Virus record (IMG/VR): IMGVR_UViG_3300042448_001702
Coordinates: 96,008-160,007 of that record
DNA: 64,000 nucleotides
Source of the DNA: a virus
Direction: 5' to 3' (one strand)
In this document: one piece after another, positions 32,599 through 41,232 of the stretch
Position numbering within the stretch: the first letter of the stretch is position 1
How the letters are laid out: the number at the start of each line of letters is the position of its first letter
The notes under the pieces: model-generated
What the model was told of the DNA's origin: nothing
What the model saw: the letters and a program-made list of their open reading frames with translations, nothing else
Databases searched by the model: none
Position numbers and translations under genes: made by a program

Positions 32599-33300
32599 TT
32601 ATTTTACGAAAAACATACCATAATTTATACGTCTTTCTGAATTAATTATTTTTTCCAATTCCAATTCACTTCTTTTGTAAAAGTTTTTTGGGTATTCCAA
32701 ATATGGGTCTCCCTTATCTGAAAATGTTGCTTTAGGAAATACGTCACCTTCATCAAACCAGCCAATGACACCAAATTGGTCATAACCCAAACTTTCCAAA
32801 TGGTCTAATATTTTATATAATTGTTCTGCTTCTTCTTCATGCCACTCAAAACAAATATCATTTGCTTTTTGTGTTAGTCCCTGCAACACATTTAATTCAT
32901 ATCCCTCAACATCAATTTTTATTAAATCGGGTATACCAAATCTTTCAAGCATACTATCCAAACTTATAGATTCTATTTTAATAGGAGCTTCCCATTTAAT
33001 TGAATTTGCTTCAACATTTTTACTTCCTTTTGTAAATCTAGAATTCTCCATAAAGGTTGTTGAAGCCGTTGATACACCTGTTGCATATTTTGATATGTAA
33101 AAATCAACCATGTCTCCTTCCTTATTGGAAACTAAATTGTTTAAAAGTGTAAAATTGTAGTTTGTATAAAAATGATTTGAAACTCTAGCCGCTAAATCCG
33201 GATTAGCTTCAACTGCCACTACTGAGCAATTTGGGAATTTGTTAAAGCATGTTTGTGTAAATTCACCAACGTTAAATCCTATATCAAATATTAATTCCAT
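32599..33300 (-). CDS. FkbM-family methyltransferase
   Basis: A 233-residue protein with MELIFDIGFNVGEF (SAM-binding loop), VVAVEANPDLA and LIKIDVEGYELNVLQGL. The third motif is close to consensus. It probably adds a methyl group to a glycan hydroxyl. It follows the fucosyltransferase gene by 5 nt and precedes the GT-B-like gene. Confidence 0.87.
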   Translation of the reverse strand: MELIFDIGFNVGEFTQTCFNKFPNCSVVAVEANPDLAARVSNHFYTNYNFTLLNNLVSNKEGDMVDFYISKYATGVSTASTTFMENSRFTKGSKNVEANSIKWEAPIKIESISLDSMLERFGIPDLIKIDVEGYELNVLQGLTQKANDICFEWHEEEAEQLYKILDHLESLGYDQFGVIGWFDEGDVFPKATFSDKGDPYLEYPKNFYKRSELELEKIINSERRINYGMFFVK

Positions 33301-33305
33301 TGTTT

Positions 33306-34163
33306 TTATTTTAAAATGTATTCTTTTGGGTAAAATTTTTCCCTTTTTAAAGTTGGTTCATCGGGGTGATACCATTCTGGCGCTACAACTATTTTGTTTG
33401 GGTTTGGATTAACATATGCTGCCCACCATCCGAAACTACTTGCATGTGATAGTATATTATGGTCACAACTCATTATTCTACAATAATCATCAATTTGTTC
33501 CTGTCCTTCAGAAAAAAGAAATCCATCTTCGCCAAAGAATTGTTTACACCAATCAACATCAATACTATTGTCTTCATTGAATCTCTGCCCACCGGTGAAT
33601 ACTAAGAACTTTACATTCTTTCCATCGAATACTTTCTTTGCTTCTTTGAAATAAGTTTCATACATTCCATCAGGTTCATACGCTTGAATCAATCCAGTTT
33701 GCCCATTAGTCATATTATCACCTCTCCTAACATGCACACTAACAATTTCACATTGATGTTGCTCTTTTAAGAAATCAATATAGTTCATTCCTTTATCCAA
33801 ATATTCATTCTTTGGAGTAAGTTCTTTTTTAATTTCCTCAGCTATATGTTCAAAGTAAAATATACTTTGATAATACCCATCTATTGTTGTATTGTCTGGT
33901 ACACTAAAGAAGTTTGAGTCATATTTTTGCCAAGTTGGTTCTTCATATAAGTTTTGTAATTTATTTGCATCTTCTTGAGTCAAATATTCACAATTAATAT
34001 TAAACTTATCCAACAAAGAAATCTGACCATGCCAGCTCATAGTTTGTGGGTTTGGTATTTTCATTTGGTAACCATTCTTAGTAGCCAACCCCTTTAAAGC
34101 AGCATATTGAAATAATTGATTTCCTAATCTTCCATTTTCTCCTAATCTATGGAATGTTATCAT
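33306..34163 (-). CDS. Alpha-1,2-fucosyltransferase-like protein (GT11)
   Basis: A 285-residue protein with the GT11 motifs: RLGNQLFQYA (14-23), VSVHVRRGDN as the HxRRxD donor-binding motif, and ILSHASSFGWWAAYV near the end. This family transfers L-fucose from GDP-fucose in alpha-1,2 linkage. A GDP-fucose-synthase-like gene lies about 3 kb downstream in the same island, which supports use of fucose. The start shares one base with the stop of the DegT-like gene. Confidence 0.9.
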   Translation of the reverse strand: MITFHRLGENGRLGNQLFQYAALKGLATKNGYQMKIPNPQTMSWHGQISLLDKFNINCEYLTQEDANKLQNLYEEPTWQKYDSNFFSVPDNTTIDGYYQSIFYFEHIAEEIKKELTPKNEYLDKGMNYIDFLKEQHQCEIVSVHVRRGDNMTNGQTGLIQAYEPDGMYETYFKEAKKVFDGKNVKFLVFTGGQRFNEDNSIDVDWCKQFFGEDGFLFSEGQEQIDDYCRIMSCDHNILSHASSFGWWAAYVNPNPNKIVVAPEWYHPDEPTLKREKFYPKEYILK

Positions 34164-34795
34164 TATTGTATAACTTTATTATTTTTGAAAACAGTGAATT
34201 CGGTTAAATCTCTATAGCCATTCAATTCACCTTGGTCCGAATTGTGTAAAGGTAAGTTTTGCATCATTGCCAATCCATGTGCTGCTTGTTGTGGAGTCAT
34301 ATACATATTCCAACCTAAGAACTCAATATCATCATCCTTATAATACTTCTCACTTCTACCCTCATATCTTGCTCTCTTAAACCATTCAGCTGCTTTAGGG
34401 TCATCAGTAAGAATCATACCACCTTTCCAAATTGGAAGTAACTTTTTAATATGAAATGATAATCCCATATAAGTTCCGGGTTGATACATACCTTGAGTAA
34501 ATCTTTTAGCTGCATCCCAAATTGGATATGGTTTCAATTGATAAGCCCCAACCCAATGATTTGTTTCAGGTCTCCTATCAAATATAACTTCACCACCGGC
34601 GTGGATGATTGATTGTGGTACTGATAGATAAGTTTTAGATGGTATGGTTACCTCTTTAACTTCTAAGTACTTACAAATAAGGAATAGTGCATTTGTGCAA
34701 CTATCAATTGAAATAGCGAAAGGAGCTCCAGTGTACTCTGCCACTTCTTCCTCAAACATCTTTACGATTTTGTATGGGTTGTGTAATTTAATCAT
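34163..34795 (-). CDS. DegT/DnrJ-like aminotransferase, half length
   Basis: A 210-residue protein resembling the N-terminal portion of PLP-dependent sugar aminotransferases: AEYTGAPFAISIDSCTNALF (cofactor loop), the WDAAKRFTQG segment and the SFHIKK region, which carries the usual PLP lysine. Full DegT enzymes are 360-400 residues, so the C-terminal domain is missing. The protein may be a degenerate enzyme, a binding protein or a partner of a host subunit. Confidence 0.65.
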   Translation of the reverse strand: MIKLHNPYKIVKMFEEEVAEYTGAPFAISIDSCTNALFLICKYLEVKEVTIPSKTYLSVPQSIIHAGGEVIFDRRPETNHWVGAYQLKPYPIWDAAKRFTQGMYQPGTYMGLSFHIKKLLPIWKGGMILTDDPKAAEWFKRARYEGRSEKYYKDDDIEFLGWNMYMTPQQAAHGLAMMQNLPLHNSDQGELNGYRDLTEFTVFKNNKVIQ

Positions 34796-34796
34796 G

Positions 34797-35408
34797 TTAA
34801 TCTTCTTTTATTATTTCTATACAAAGGATATTCTTATCATTTATCATAACAAGTCTACCATCTTTTGTTTCAAACTTTGTGAACTGTCCCTGCTTAATTG
34901 AATCAGTATCAACTCCATTAAATGTTCTTTTTTCTCCACCAACAAAGTGTAGAATCTTAGAAACATATTTTCCTTTTTGTGTAATTGAACTTTTTAAGCT
35001 AACCATTTTATTTTTTAGTTTATAGTATGTGAAGTTTTCATCCCTACCACTTACTTCAAACCCACAACTAATGAATAACTTATCACTAGCAATATTACCA
35101 TGCTTTACTTTAGCGTATGCAGTTGGCCATATAGCCATAGCTGATTTTATCATAAACTTACCAACTCCCATTCCAAAAAAATCAGGATGGGTACATACTC
35201 TAATATCATCTTCAATCACACCAACATATCCTGCGGGCTTACCATCTAATAAAGCAATACGATAATGTTGTGAATTATCTGTCATATACTTTATCTGTTG
35301 TTCTTCGGTAATTGGAGTTGTTTGTAAAAAGCCATCAATTACTCTACCATCCATTCGAAGCTTTCTAACAAACTCCCAATAGTCTTTCGTACATTCTACT
35401 AATTCCAT
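34797..35408 (-). CDS. GNAT acetyltransferase with extra C-terminal domain
   Basis: Residues 1-135 form a GNAT fold: ITEEQQIKYM, YRIALLDGKPAGYVGVIEDD, the acetyl-CoA loop HPDFFGMGVGKFMI and KLFISCGFEV. A second domain of about 65 residues follows (from KYVSKILHFVGGEKRTF to VMINDKNILCIEII) and looks like a small beta barrel. The start at 35408 (MELVECT) is one of two close ATGs. It overlaps the GT-D-like gene. It may acetylate a sugar amine, fitting the DegT-like and epimerase neighbours. Confidence 0.72.
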   Translation of the reverse strand: MELVECTKDYWEFVRKLRMDGRVIDGFLQTTPITEEQQIKYMTDNSQHYRIALLDGKPAGYVGVIEDDIRVCTHPDFFGMGVGKFMIKSAMAIWPTAYAKVKHGNIASDKLFISCGFEVSGRDENFTYYKLKNKMVSLKSSITQKGKYVSKILHFVGGEKRTFNGVDTDSIKQGQFTKFETKDGRLVMINDKNILCIEIIKED

Positions 35409-36181
35409 ATACATATTTTTTGAAGGTCACCACCACCTCTATAATACCAAAACCTTTGAAGATAATCTCTTTCTGTTGGCATTTTCATTAATGGTGTTAA
35501 GCAAGTACCAATATCAATAAAGGTGTTATTTGGGTGTTTTTTATATAGTTTATAAGTAGCTATATTTGTAAATGATGATGCTGAGAAAAGAAATACGTGA
35601 TTTTCTATTTTATTTTCCGTAATCCAATTATCAATTTCATCAATTACATGCAAATCATTTACCATAGCATTGTAACCAACTCTAAAATCTTTTACAACAA
35701 ATGGTAGTTTGGATGTATCGGCATCTTTATGACAAACCATAACACAATTTTTATTATAAAGTTCTGGTAGTACCCAACTTATAAATGTTGGATAATTTCC
35801 ATTAACCCATAGATTTGCCCAAGTTAAATCATCAGAATCACCATTAAACATTTTAATTTGTTTGTCAACATATTCTCTACCATTACAACAAACACATCCG
35901 ATTCCTTTATAGTATTCTGATTGTTTATGTTTCGCAGATTCTAATAATAATTCTCTAATATGTGCATGTTCTATTGGGTCAAAGTGTTTAAAATCTTGCG
36001 ATTTATATAAACCACCTTGCTTATGCTCACCAATTTGAATAAGATTATCATCTAATTTTAATTCTTGGTTATCAAGAATATATTGCTCACCATCAGAAAA
36101 TCTTACGAAGGCAAAGTTTTGGTTATTTCTTAATTTATTTAAGAAAAAAGTTAGTTCTTTTTGAAATTGTTTATTTCTCAT
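35399..36181 (-). CDS. GT-D-type putative glycosyltransferase
   Basis: A 260-residue protein with FAFVRFSDGEQYIL, matching the FxRFGDGE start of the GT-D glycosyltransferase domain, and VFLFSASSFTNIATYKLY plus TFIDIGTCL near the C-terminus. GT-D domains were first known from streptococcal serine-rich-repeat glycoprotein synthesis. Between them is a short Cys-containing segment (GCVCCNGREY). It begins 1 nt after the MBL-fold gene's stop. Donor and acceptor are unknown. Confidence 0.72.
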   Translation of the reverse strand: MRNKQFQKELTFFLNKLRNNQNFAFVRFSDGEQYILDNQELKLDDNLIQIGEHKQGGLYKSQDFKHFDPIEHAHIRELLLESAKHKQSEYYKGIGCVCCNGREYVDKQIKMFNGDSDDLTWANLWVNGNYPTFISWVLPELYNKNCVMVCHKDADTSKLPFVVKDFRVGYNAMVNDLHVIDEIDNWITENKIENHVFLFSASSFTNIATYKLYKKHPNNTFIDIGTCLTPLMKMPTERDYLQRFWYYRGGGDLQKICIWN

Positions 36182-36182
36182 A

Positions 36183-37370
36183 TTATCTATGGTATAAATG
36201 TTCTCTTGCCATTAAAAAAATGTGCCATAATTGTTGATGTTTTTTAATAAAAGCACCGGTTATGTTTAGTGTATCACCACCCCAAGGAGTTTTTAAATAA
36301 GCCATCAATTCTTCTCCGGGCAAAATACCAGCTATCCATTGGGTTGGTGTTTCTTCTTTAGTTATAAACACAAATTGTTTATTCTTTGTATCAATAAGTA
36401 AATTTTTACTATAATCAAAAAATTCAAGTATTACCATACCAGGACCTTCTATTCTATAACCCGAATCATATAATTTATTAAGTTCATTTATAATAGAATC
36501 TTCGCTTGGGAAATCACTAACAGTAGTTATTTCTTTTCTACAATTTGCTATAACATCATTCCATTTAACAATATTGGTATCATTATTTTCATTTGATGTT
36601 AATGATATTTCTTCATTGTAAAATGGTATTTGAGTTTTATATTTTGTAAGTGGAAGTAAGTCATTCAAACTAACAGCGTAATCATTTATGTAGTCATTGT
36701 ATTGCTTACAAAAATAAACATAACTAGCAAATGGTACACTCATTTTTGGTTGAAGATAATTTTGGTATCTAATAAATTTATCTATATGAAATTTTGTACC
36801 TTTTTCAATAATTGCATTTGGTTCGGTACTATTACCATAATAACCAGCTAAACTAAATTGGAATAACCATAAATCAATTTTAGGAAACATTTGTTTCATT
36901 CGAGGAAGAACTTCATCATCTAAATAAGCATCATTCTGATTACAAATCACATCATCACCAATTCTATAAACCAATGCGCTATCATGTCCTTCAGGAAATG
37001 CTGTTATTGTAAACCCTTCTTCTATTTCAGTTTCAATATAATGGTCAATGTATGCAAAACTGTATCCAAGCTTTTTACATTCATCCATTACATTTGGATT
37101 AGTTCTACGAGGAAATATAATTGTAATTTCGTTATCAGTTTTTGTTTTAATGTATTTTAATGTAGGCCAATGTAAATGGTCTGGGTGTTCATGTGATACC
37201 GAAATATATTTTACTTTTGAATAATCAATTTTACTATCATCAGTATCTTTAAGTAAAGACCAACTATTATTGAATATTCTACCAAAATACCAAGGGTCAA
37301 CTAATGTAATTGAATTGTCTGTTTCAATTGAAAACGATGCATGATTTAAAAACGTAACTTTATAATTCAT
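36183..37370 (-). CDS. Metallo-beta-lactamase-fold hydrolase
   Basis: A 395-residue protein with a metal-binding HxHxDH motif in SVSHEHPDHLHWPT (about 60), an aspartate-rich second site ICNQNDAYLDDE and a UlaG/CMP-Neu5Ac-hydroxylase-like N-terminus (FLNHASFSIETDN). The C-terminal 150 residues are not part of the fold. In an island of sugar enzymes, a hydrolase for a sugar lactone, ester or phosphate is plausible but unproven. It overlaps the WecB-like gene by 11 nt. Confidence 0.78.
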   Translation of the reverse strand: MNYKVTFLNHASFSIETDNSITLVDPWYFGRIFNNSWSLLKDTDDSKIDYSKVKYISVSHEHPDHLHWPTLKYIKTKTDNEITIIFPRRTNPNVMDECKKLGYSFAYIDHYIETEIEEGFTITAFPEGHDSALVYRIGDDVICNQNDAYLDDEVLPRMKQMFPKIDLWLFQFSLAGYYGNSTEPNAIIEKGTKFHIDKFIRYQNYLQPKMSVPFASYVYFCKQYNDYINDYAVSLNDLLPLTKYKTQIPFYNEEISLTSNENNDTNIVKWNDVIANCRKEITTVSDFPSEDSIINELNKLYDSGYRIEGPGMVILEFFDYSKNLLIDTKNKQFVFITKEETPTQWIAGILPGEELMAYLKTPWGGDTLNITGAFIKKHQQLWHIFLMAREHLYHR

Positions 37371-38367
37371 CTTTTAATATTTTATAAATTTTTTCCGATG
37401 CTTTCCCATCTCCATATGGACAAGGTTTACAAATATACGGATTTTTTTCTAATTCACAAAATAAATCGGATAGTTTTTCTGGGGTTTCGCAAACAAATAA
37501 ATGCCCAGAACCTTTCCCCTCTGGTCTTTCTGTTACTTTTCTACAAACTATTACTTTTTTGTTAAAGAAAGCCCCTTCCTCTTGCAATCCACCACTATCA
37601 GTTATTACTAACTTAGAATCCTTTAGAATGTTAATAGTTTCATCGTGCGTAAGGGGTTCAACAACATTTATGTTTGTCAATAACCCCTTATGCTTTTGAA
37701 CGTTTGGATTTGGATGCATTGGTAGTATAAATTTATACTGTGGATAATCAATTGCTAACTGATTAATCTGCTTAAACCATTCATCCATCCAATAAAAGTT
37801 TTCTCTACGATGCATTGTTACTAAGATAGTATCACCATAACTACCTTTGTCATACTTTAGGAGATTATCCAATACAGTATTTCCAACTATATGAATATCT
37901 CCTTTTACTCTTTCCGCATCTAAGTTTTCAGCGGAAAGTTGTGTTGGCGCAAAGTTTACATCTGCCAAGCGTGCTATCATTTGTCTGTAACCTTCCTCTG
38001 GATAAGGATTTTCTAAATCGTAACTACGGAGTCCCGCTTCTAAATAGTAAACCTTTATTCCTCTATGAAACGCTGCTAACGCACAGGCAAAAGCGGAGGC
38101 TGTATCACCTTGCACCAACACACCGCTGAACTTGTAATTTGGAAAATATTCCATACAAGCAATCATAATAGAATCTAATCTAGTATGACGAAAACTTTCT
38201 TCTATATTTACTCTAAAATCAACTCTTATATCTGCTAGTAGGTCTTCATGCTGACCTGTGAATAGTAGTTTGTATTCACTTCTATCCATTATATCAATCA
38301 AAGGCTTTACCTTTAACCACTCAGGTCTAGTTCCAAAACATACTAATATTGGGTGTTTCTTATTCAT
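37360..38367 (-). CDS. wecB: UDP-N-acetylglucosamine 2-epimerase
   Basis: A 335-residue protein of the WecB family with LLFTGQHEDL, GVLVQGDTASAFA, YLEAGLRSYDLENPYPEEG, ILVTMHRREN and LVITDSGGLQEEG, covering the UDP-binding and catalytic residues. The enzyme interconverts UDP-GlcNAc and UDP-ManNAc, giving ManNAc-type donors. It overlaps the flanking genes by a few bases on both sides. Confidence 0.93.
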   Translation of the reverse strand: MNKKHPILVCFGTRPEWLKVKPLIDIMDRSEYKLLFTGQHEDLLADIRVDFRVNIEESFRHTRLDSIMIACMEYFPNYKFSGVLVQGDTASAFACALAAFHRGIKVYYLEAGLRSYDLENPYPEEGYRQMIARLADVNFAPTQLSAENLDAERVKGDIHIVGNTVLDNLLKYDKGSYGDTILVTMHRRENFYWMDEWFKQINQLAIDYPQYKFILPMHPNPNVQKHKGLLTNINVVEPLTHDETINILKDSKLVITDSGGLQEEGAFFNKKVIVCRKVTERPEGKGSGHLFVCETPEKLSDLFCELEKNPYICKPCPYGDGKASEKIYKILKDEL

Positions 38368-39127
38368 TTACTAATTTCCAACCTTTTTGTCTTTGTTTAT
38401 GAAAATAATCATTCATTAATTGTTTGAATGGTACACCTTCTACACTTTTTTGGTTTGATTCCCAAAGTGAGTTAGCATCACCACCATAAGTTGCTCCTTT
38501 TGTACTTCCCCACATTTCTTTATCAGAACGAGGATGTGGTGGTACAAATGTTTTTATTCCAGCATATTTTTGTAACATATAAGAGAAGTGCATATCCTCA
38601 CCGCATGTATTATATTTTGGGTCAGGTTGCTCCATCCACATATAAGATAACCATTCTTTTTTAAAGAACCAACTATGCCCAACTAAATCAACTTGAATAG
38701 TCTTATCATTATTACCAGCTTCCGGCCATCCAAATCGTAAATAGTGTTCGTAATAAGATGAATGTTCTGCTGATAGTGGATTCAAATAAAGTAGTCCCAC
38801 CGTCCCCAACAAACCTTCATTTTCTTTCATTGTGTTCATACAATTCTCTAGCCACTTTGAACCAGGTATTGTATCATCATCAAATATACATACATAAGGA
38901 TTACGAGCCATAAATGCGAAAGCAAATCGTGCCCACACACCAAAGTTGTAATTACAATATGCAACGGGAACTTCTGTACCAATATCGTAATTGATTAATT
39001 CATTATCATCAGGGTTATTATACCACACCAATATCTCATCCGGCTGAACAGTTTGTTTTTTAAGTGCTTCCATTTGTTCATTAAGATTAGCACCTCTTTT
39101 GTAACCATTTAATATAACTGTTATCAT
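38360..39127 (-). CDS. Family 2-like glycosyltransferase
   Basis: The start at 39127 gives an ATGA overlap with the upstream stop and a GT2 opening (ITVILNGYKRGANLNEQMEA). The DxD site is in VCIFDDDTIPGSKWL. CGEDMHFSYMLQ carries the acidic residues of the later GT2 motif. At 255 residues it is a single catalytic domain. It probably adds a sugar to a surface or virion glycan. Confidence 0.8.
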   Translation of the reverse strand: MITVILNGYKRGANLNEQMEALKKQTVQPDEILVWYNNPDDNELINYDIGTEVPVAYCNYNFGVWARFAFAFMARNPYVCIFDDDTIPGSKWLENCMNTMKENEGLLGTVGLLYLNPLSAEHSSYYEHYLRFGWPEAGNNDKTIQVDLVGHSWFFKKEWLSYMWMEQPDPKYNTCGEDMHFSYMLQKYAGIKTFVPPHPRSDKEMWGSTKGATYGGDANSLWESNQKSVEGVPFKQLMNDYFHKQRQKGWKLVNE

Positions 39128-40125
39128 AATTCTCTTTTTATTCGTTGTAACCAAACTTCCTTTGAAAAACAAGCTTCATAATTTGATTTTGCTATTTCTG
39201 AACATTGATTATAAAACTCTTTATCATTTCTTAATTGTATTGCCAATTCTCTTGCAGTTTCCAAATCATTCACTGCTACCGATAAAGATGGATGACAAAG
39301 TAATTGAGTATCTACATCTTGATTTCCAATACAAGGTATTCCAAAATATGCACAATTAAGAGCAAATGTTCCAGCTGCTACCGTTGGCATCATATGAACT
39401 CCGTATTTGAATGTTGATAATACAGCCATCCATTCGTTCCACATCATTCGAGGTAAGTGAGTTAGATTATCCACACTATCCTCACCAATTCTCATAGCAT
39501 GTGATGTTTGTGCCCAAATAGGAACTTCGAAATTACCAGCTATCATATAACTCTCAAACCCACCATACCATCTTGCGAAGTTACCACCTATAATTGCTTT
39601 ATCTTCTTTTGTTGGTACAATATCTTTAATTAAAGTATCAATCATTAATGTACCAATAGGTCTTACCTTTTTATTAGGAAACAATCCTTTATAGTAATAT
39701 ACATCAGAATCATTATGTGTGAAAATTGAATCACAACTTGCTAAAAAGTTATAGAAATAAACTTGGTCTGATATTTCGTAATCGTTATACCACCAATGAG
39801 GTCCTTCTTGAATATAGTGAACCGAACCATTACCTTTTGCTTTAATTCTTTCAACTATATCTTGCCTCAATAATTCAGAAACTGGATTAGTACCTCTTAC
39901 CAATGTACTGCCCTCCGAACTTAAAAATGTTTTACCTTTTGGAAATATAATAAAGACATGGTCATATCCTGTCAAATTTTTATCAGAACCAAATAGATGA
40001 AGATTATAATGGTCAGCATCTAAAGCATGCATCCAAGCAAACTCCGTTCTCATATTTGGATGATTAGCTGGAACTTTTCCAACAAATCCCATTTCAGTTA
40101 GGAAAGCTATCTTAGATTGTATCAT
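39124..40125 (-). CDS. GT-B-like putative glycosyltransferase
   Basis: A protein of about 333 residues beginning MIQSKIAFLTEMGF; an ATG 30 nt upstream is also possible. The C-terminal half has YGVHMMPTVAAGTFALNCAY and FGIPCIGNQDVDT, typical of GT-B nucleotide-sugar binding. The N-terminal half has the alternating strand-helix pattern of a Rossmann domain. It partly overlaps the GT2 gene upstream. Confidence 0.65.
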   Translation of the reverse strand: MIQSKIAFLTEMGFVGKVPANHPNMRTEFAWMHALDADHYNLHLFGSDKNLTGYDHVFIIFPKGKTFLSSEGSTLVRGTNPVSELLRQDIVERIKAKGNGSVHYIQEGPHWWYNDYEISDQVYFYNFLASCDSIFTHNDSDVYYYKGLFPNKKVRPIGTLMIDTLIKDIVPTKEDKAIIGGNFARWYGGFESYMIAGNFEVPIWAQTSHAMRIGEDSVDNLTHLPRMMWNEWMAVLSTFKYGVHMMPTVAAGTFALNCAYFGIPCIGNQDVDTQLLCHPSLSVAVNDLETARELAIQLRNDKEFYNQCSEIAKSNYEACFSKEVWLQRIKREL

Positions 40126-40741
40126 ACAAAGCGTTTTGTTTTTCTTGTCTTTCAATTTGCTTATGATGATATAAACAATAAATTTCTTCTTGTGGTAAAA
40201 CCGATAAAGTATTGTATCCTATAATTCGCTCATGCACTTTACCGCTCCATTCGATTTCAGAAGTTCTTCTATAAAGGCGAGTTTGGTAATCAGGAAAATT
40301 TATCCATCCGTTTTCATTAACTTGCCATTTCCATTTTTGGATATGTTGTTTTGTTAATCCTTCAACAGTATTAATACGAGGAACAAAGAAAAGGTCAACA
40401 TCTTTATTATATTCTAAAAAGCTGTGTATATTTTCGACTAAGTATTCGGATGGTATTTCATCCGCATCAATTTGAAATATAAAAATACCATTTGCATGAT
40501 TCTTTAAATTATTCTTAAAAGAAGCAAAATCTTTATTTAAAGCAAACTCTATTACTCTAATATTTTTATGCAATTGAGCTATTATTTTTAAATAATCTTT
40601 TATTTGATTTGTAGATGAATCAGAATCATACTGAACTAATATTTCATCTTCTTCTTTTAATCTAGGATGTAGGAAATTAATAAGATTTGTAATTTCATTT
40701 ATTTCATTACAAACCGTAATTGCATATGTAACATTTATCAT
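40112..40741 (-). CDS. Family 2 glycosyltransferase
   Basis: A 209-residue GT2 protein with VTYAITVCNEINEI, EILVQYDSDSSTN and the metal-binding DADEIP. The C-terminal EWSGKVHERIIGY is typical of the SunS/LgtF-like branch. It is short, covering one catalytic domain. It stands between an uncharacterised gene and the GT-B-like gene. Confidence 0.78.
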   Translation of the reverse strand: MINVTYAITVCNEINEITNLINFLHPRLKEEDEILVQYDSDSSTNQIKDYLKIIAQLHKNIRVIEFALNKDFASFKNNLKNHANGIFIFQIDADEIPSEYLVENIHSFLEYNKDVDLFFVPRINTVEGLTKQHIQKWKWQVNENGWINFPDYQTRLYRRTSEIEWSGKVHERIIGYNTLSVLPQEEIYCLYHHKQIERQEKQNALYDTI

Positions 40742-40747
40742 AACTTA

Positions 40748-41230
40748 TTATAACTTCTTTAAAATTTTAATATATTGCTTTATATAATCTTTTTTTATTA
40801 TCACTTCTGATATTTGTTTAACACCAGTAATAGTGTATGTCCTATAAAGTTCTTTATTTGTTGTTCCTATTCTTTTATTTTTTACATGAGATTCGTAAAT
40901 ATTAGAACCGGCCCTATCACCTATTTGTAACAACTCTTCAAGCATTTTAGATTGAGAAATAGATTCTTCGGTAAGATTTGTTAAAAATAATTTTTTAAGC
41001 CATTTAAAAAAATCTTCAGGCTTTATTTCAGTTATTTTTAAACCTACGAGTTTTTTATCGTAAATTCCAAAAACAAAAACGATAGCAGTTTCGGGTCCAG
41101 ATAAAGATTTTCTAGTCCCATCAACATACTCATACGAAGTAATCTTATAAATGTTTCTTGGTCTTACTAAACTTTTAGAAACTTTTTTTTCGGATTCTAT
41201 TATTTTATCATATTGTTGTACAAATGGCAT
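40748..41230 (-). CDS. Hypothetical phage protein (160 aa)
   Basis: A basic protein with RPRNIYKITSYEYVDGTRKS, VFVFGIYDKKLVGLKITEI and a C-terminal lysine-rich helix. I cannot assign it to a family. It sits inside the glycan island between two glycosyltransferase genes, yet its sequence looks more like a small virion or assembly protein than an enzyme. It is separated by 2 nt from the upstream GT-B gene. Confidence 0.5.
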   Translation of the reverse strand: MPFVQQYDKIIESEKKVSKSLVRPRNIYKITSYEYVDGTRKSLSGPETAIVFVFGIYDKKLVGLKITEIKPEDFFKWLKKLFLTNLTEESISQSKMLEELLQIGDRAGSNIYESHVKNKRIGTTNKELYRTYTITGVKQISEVIIKKDYIKQYIKILKKL

Positions 41231-41232
41231 TG

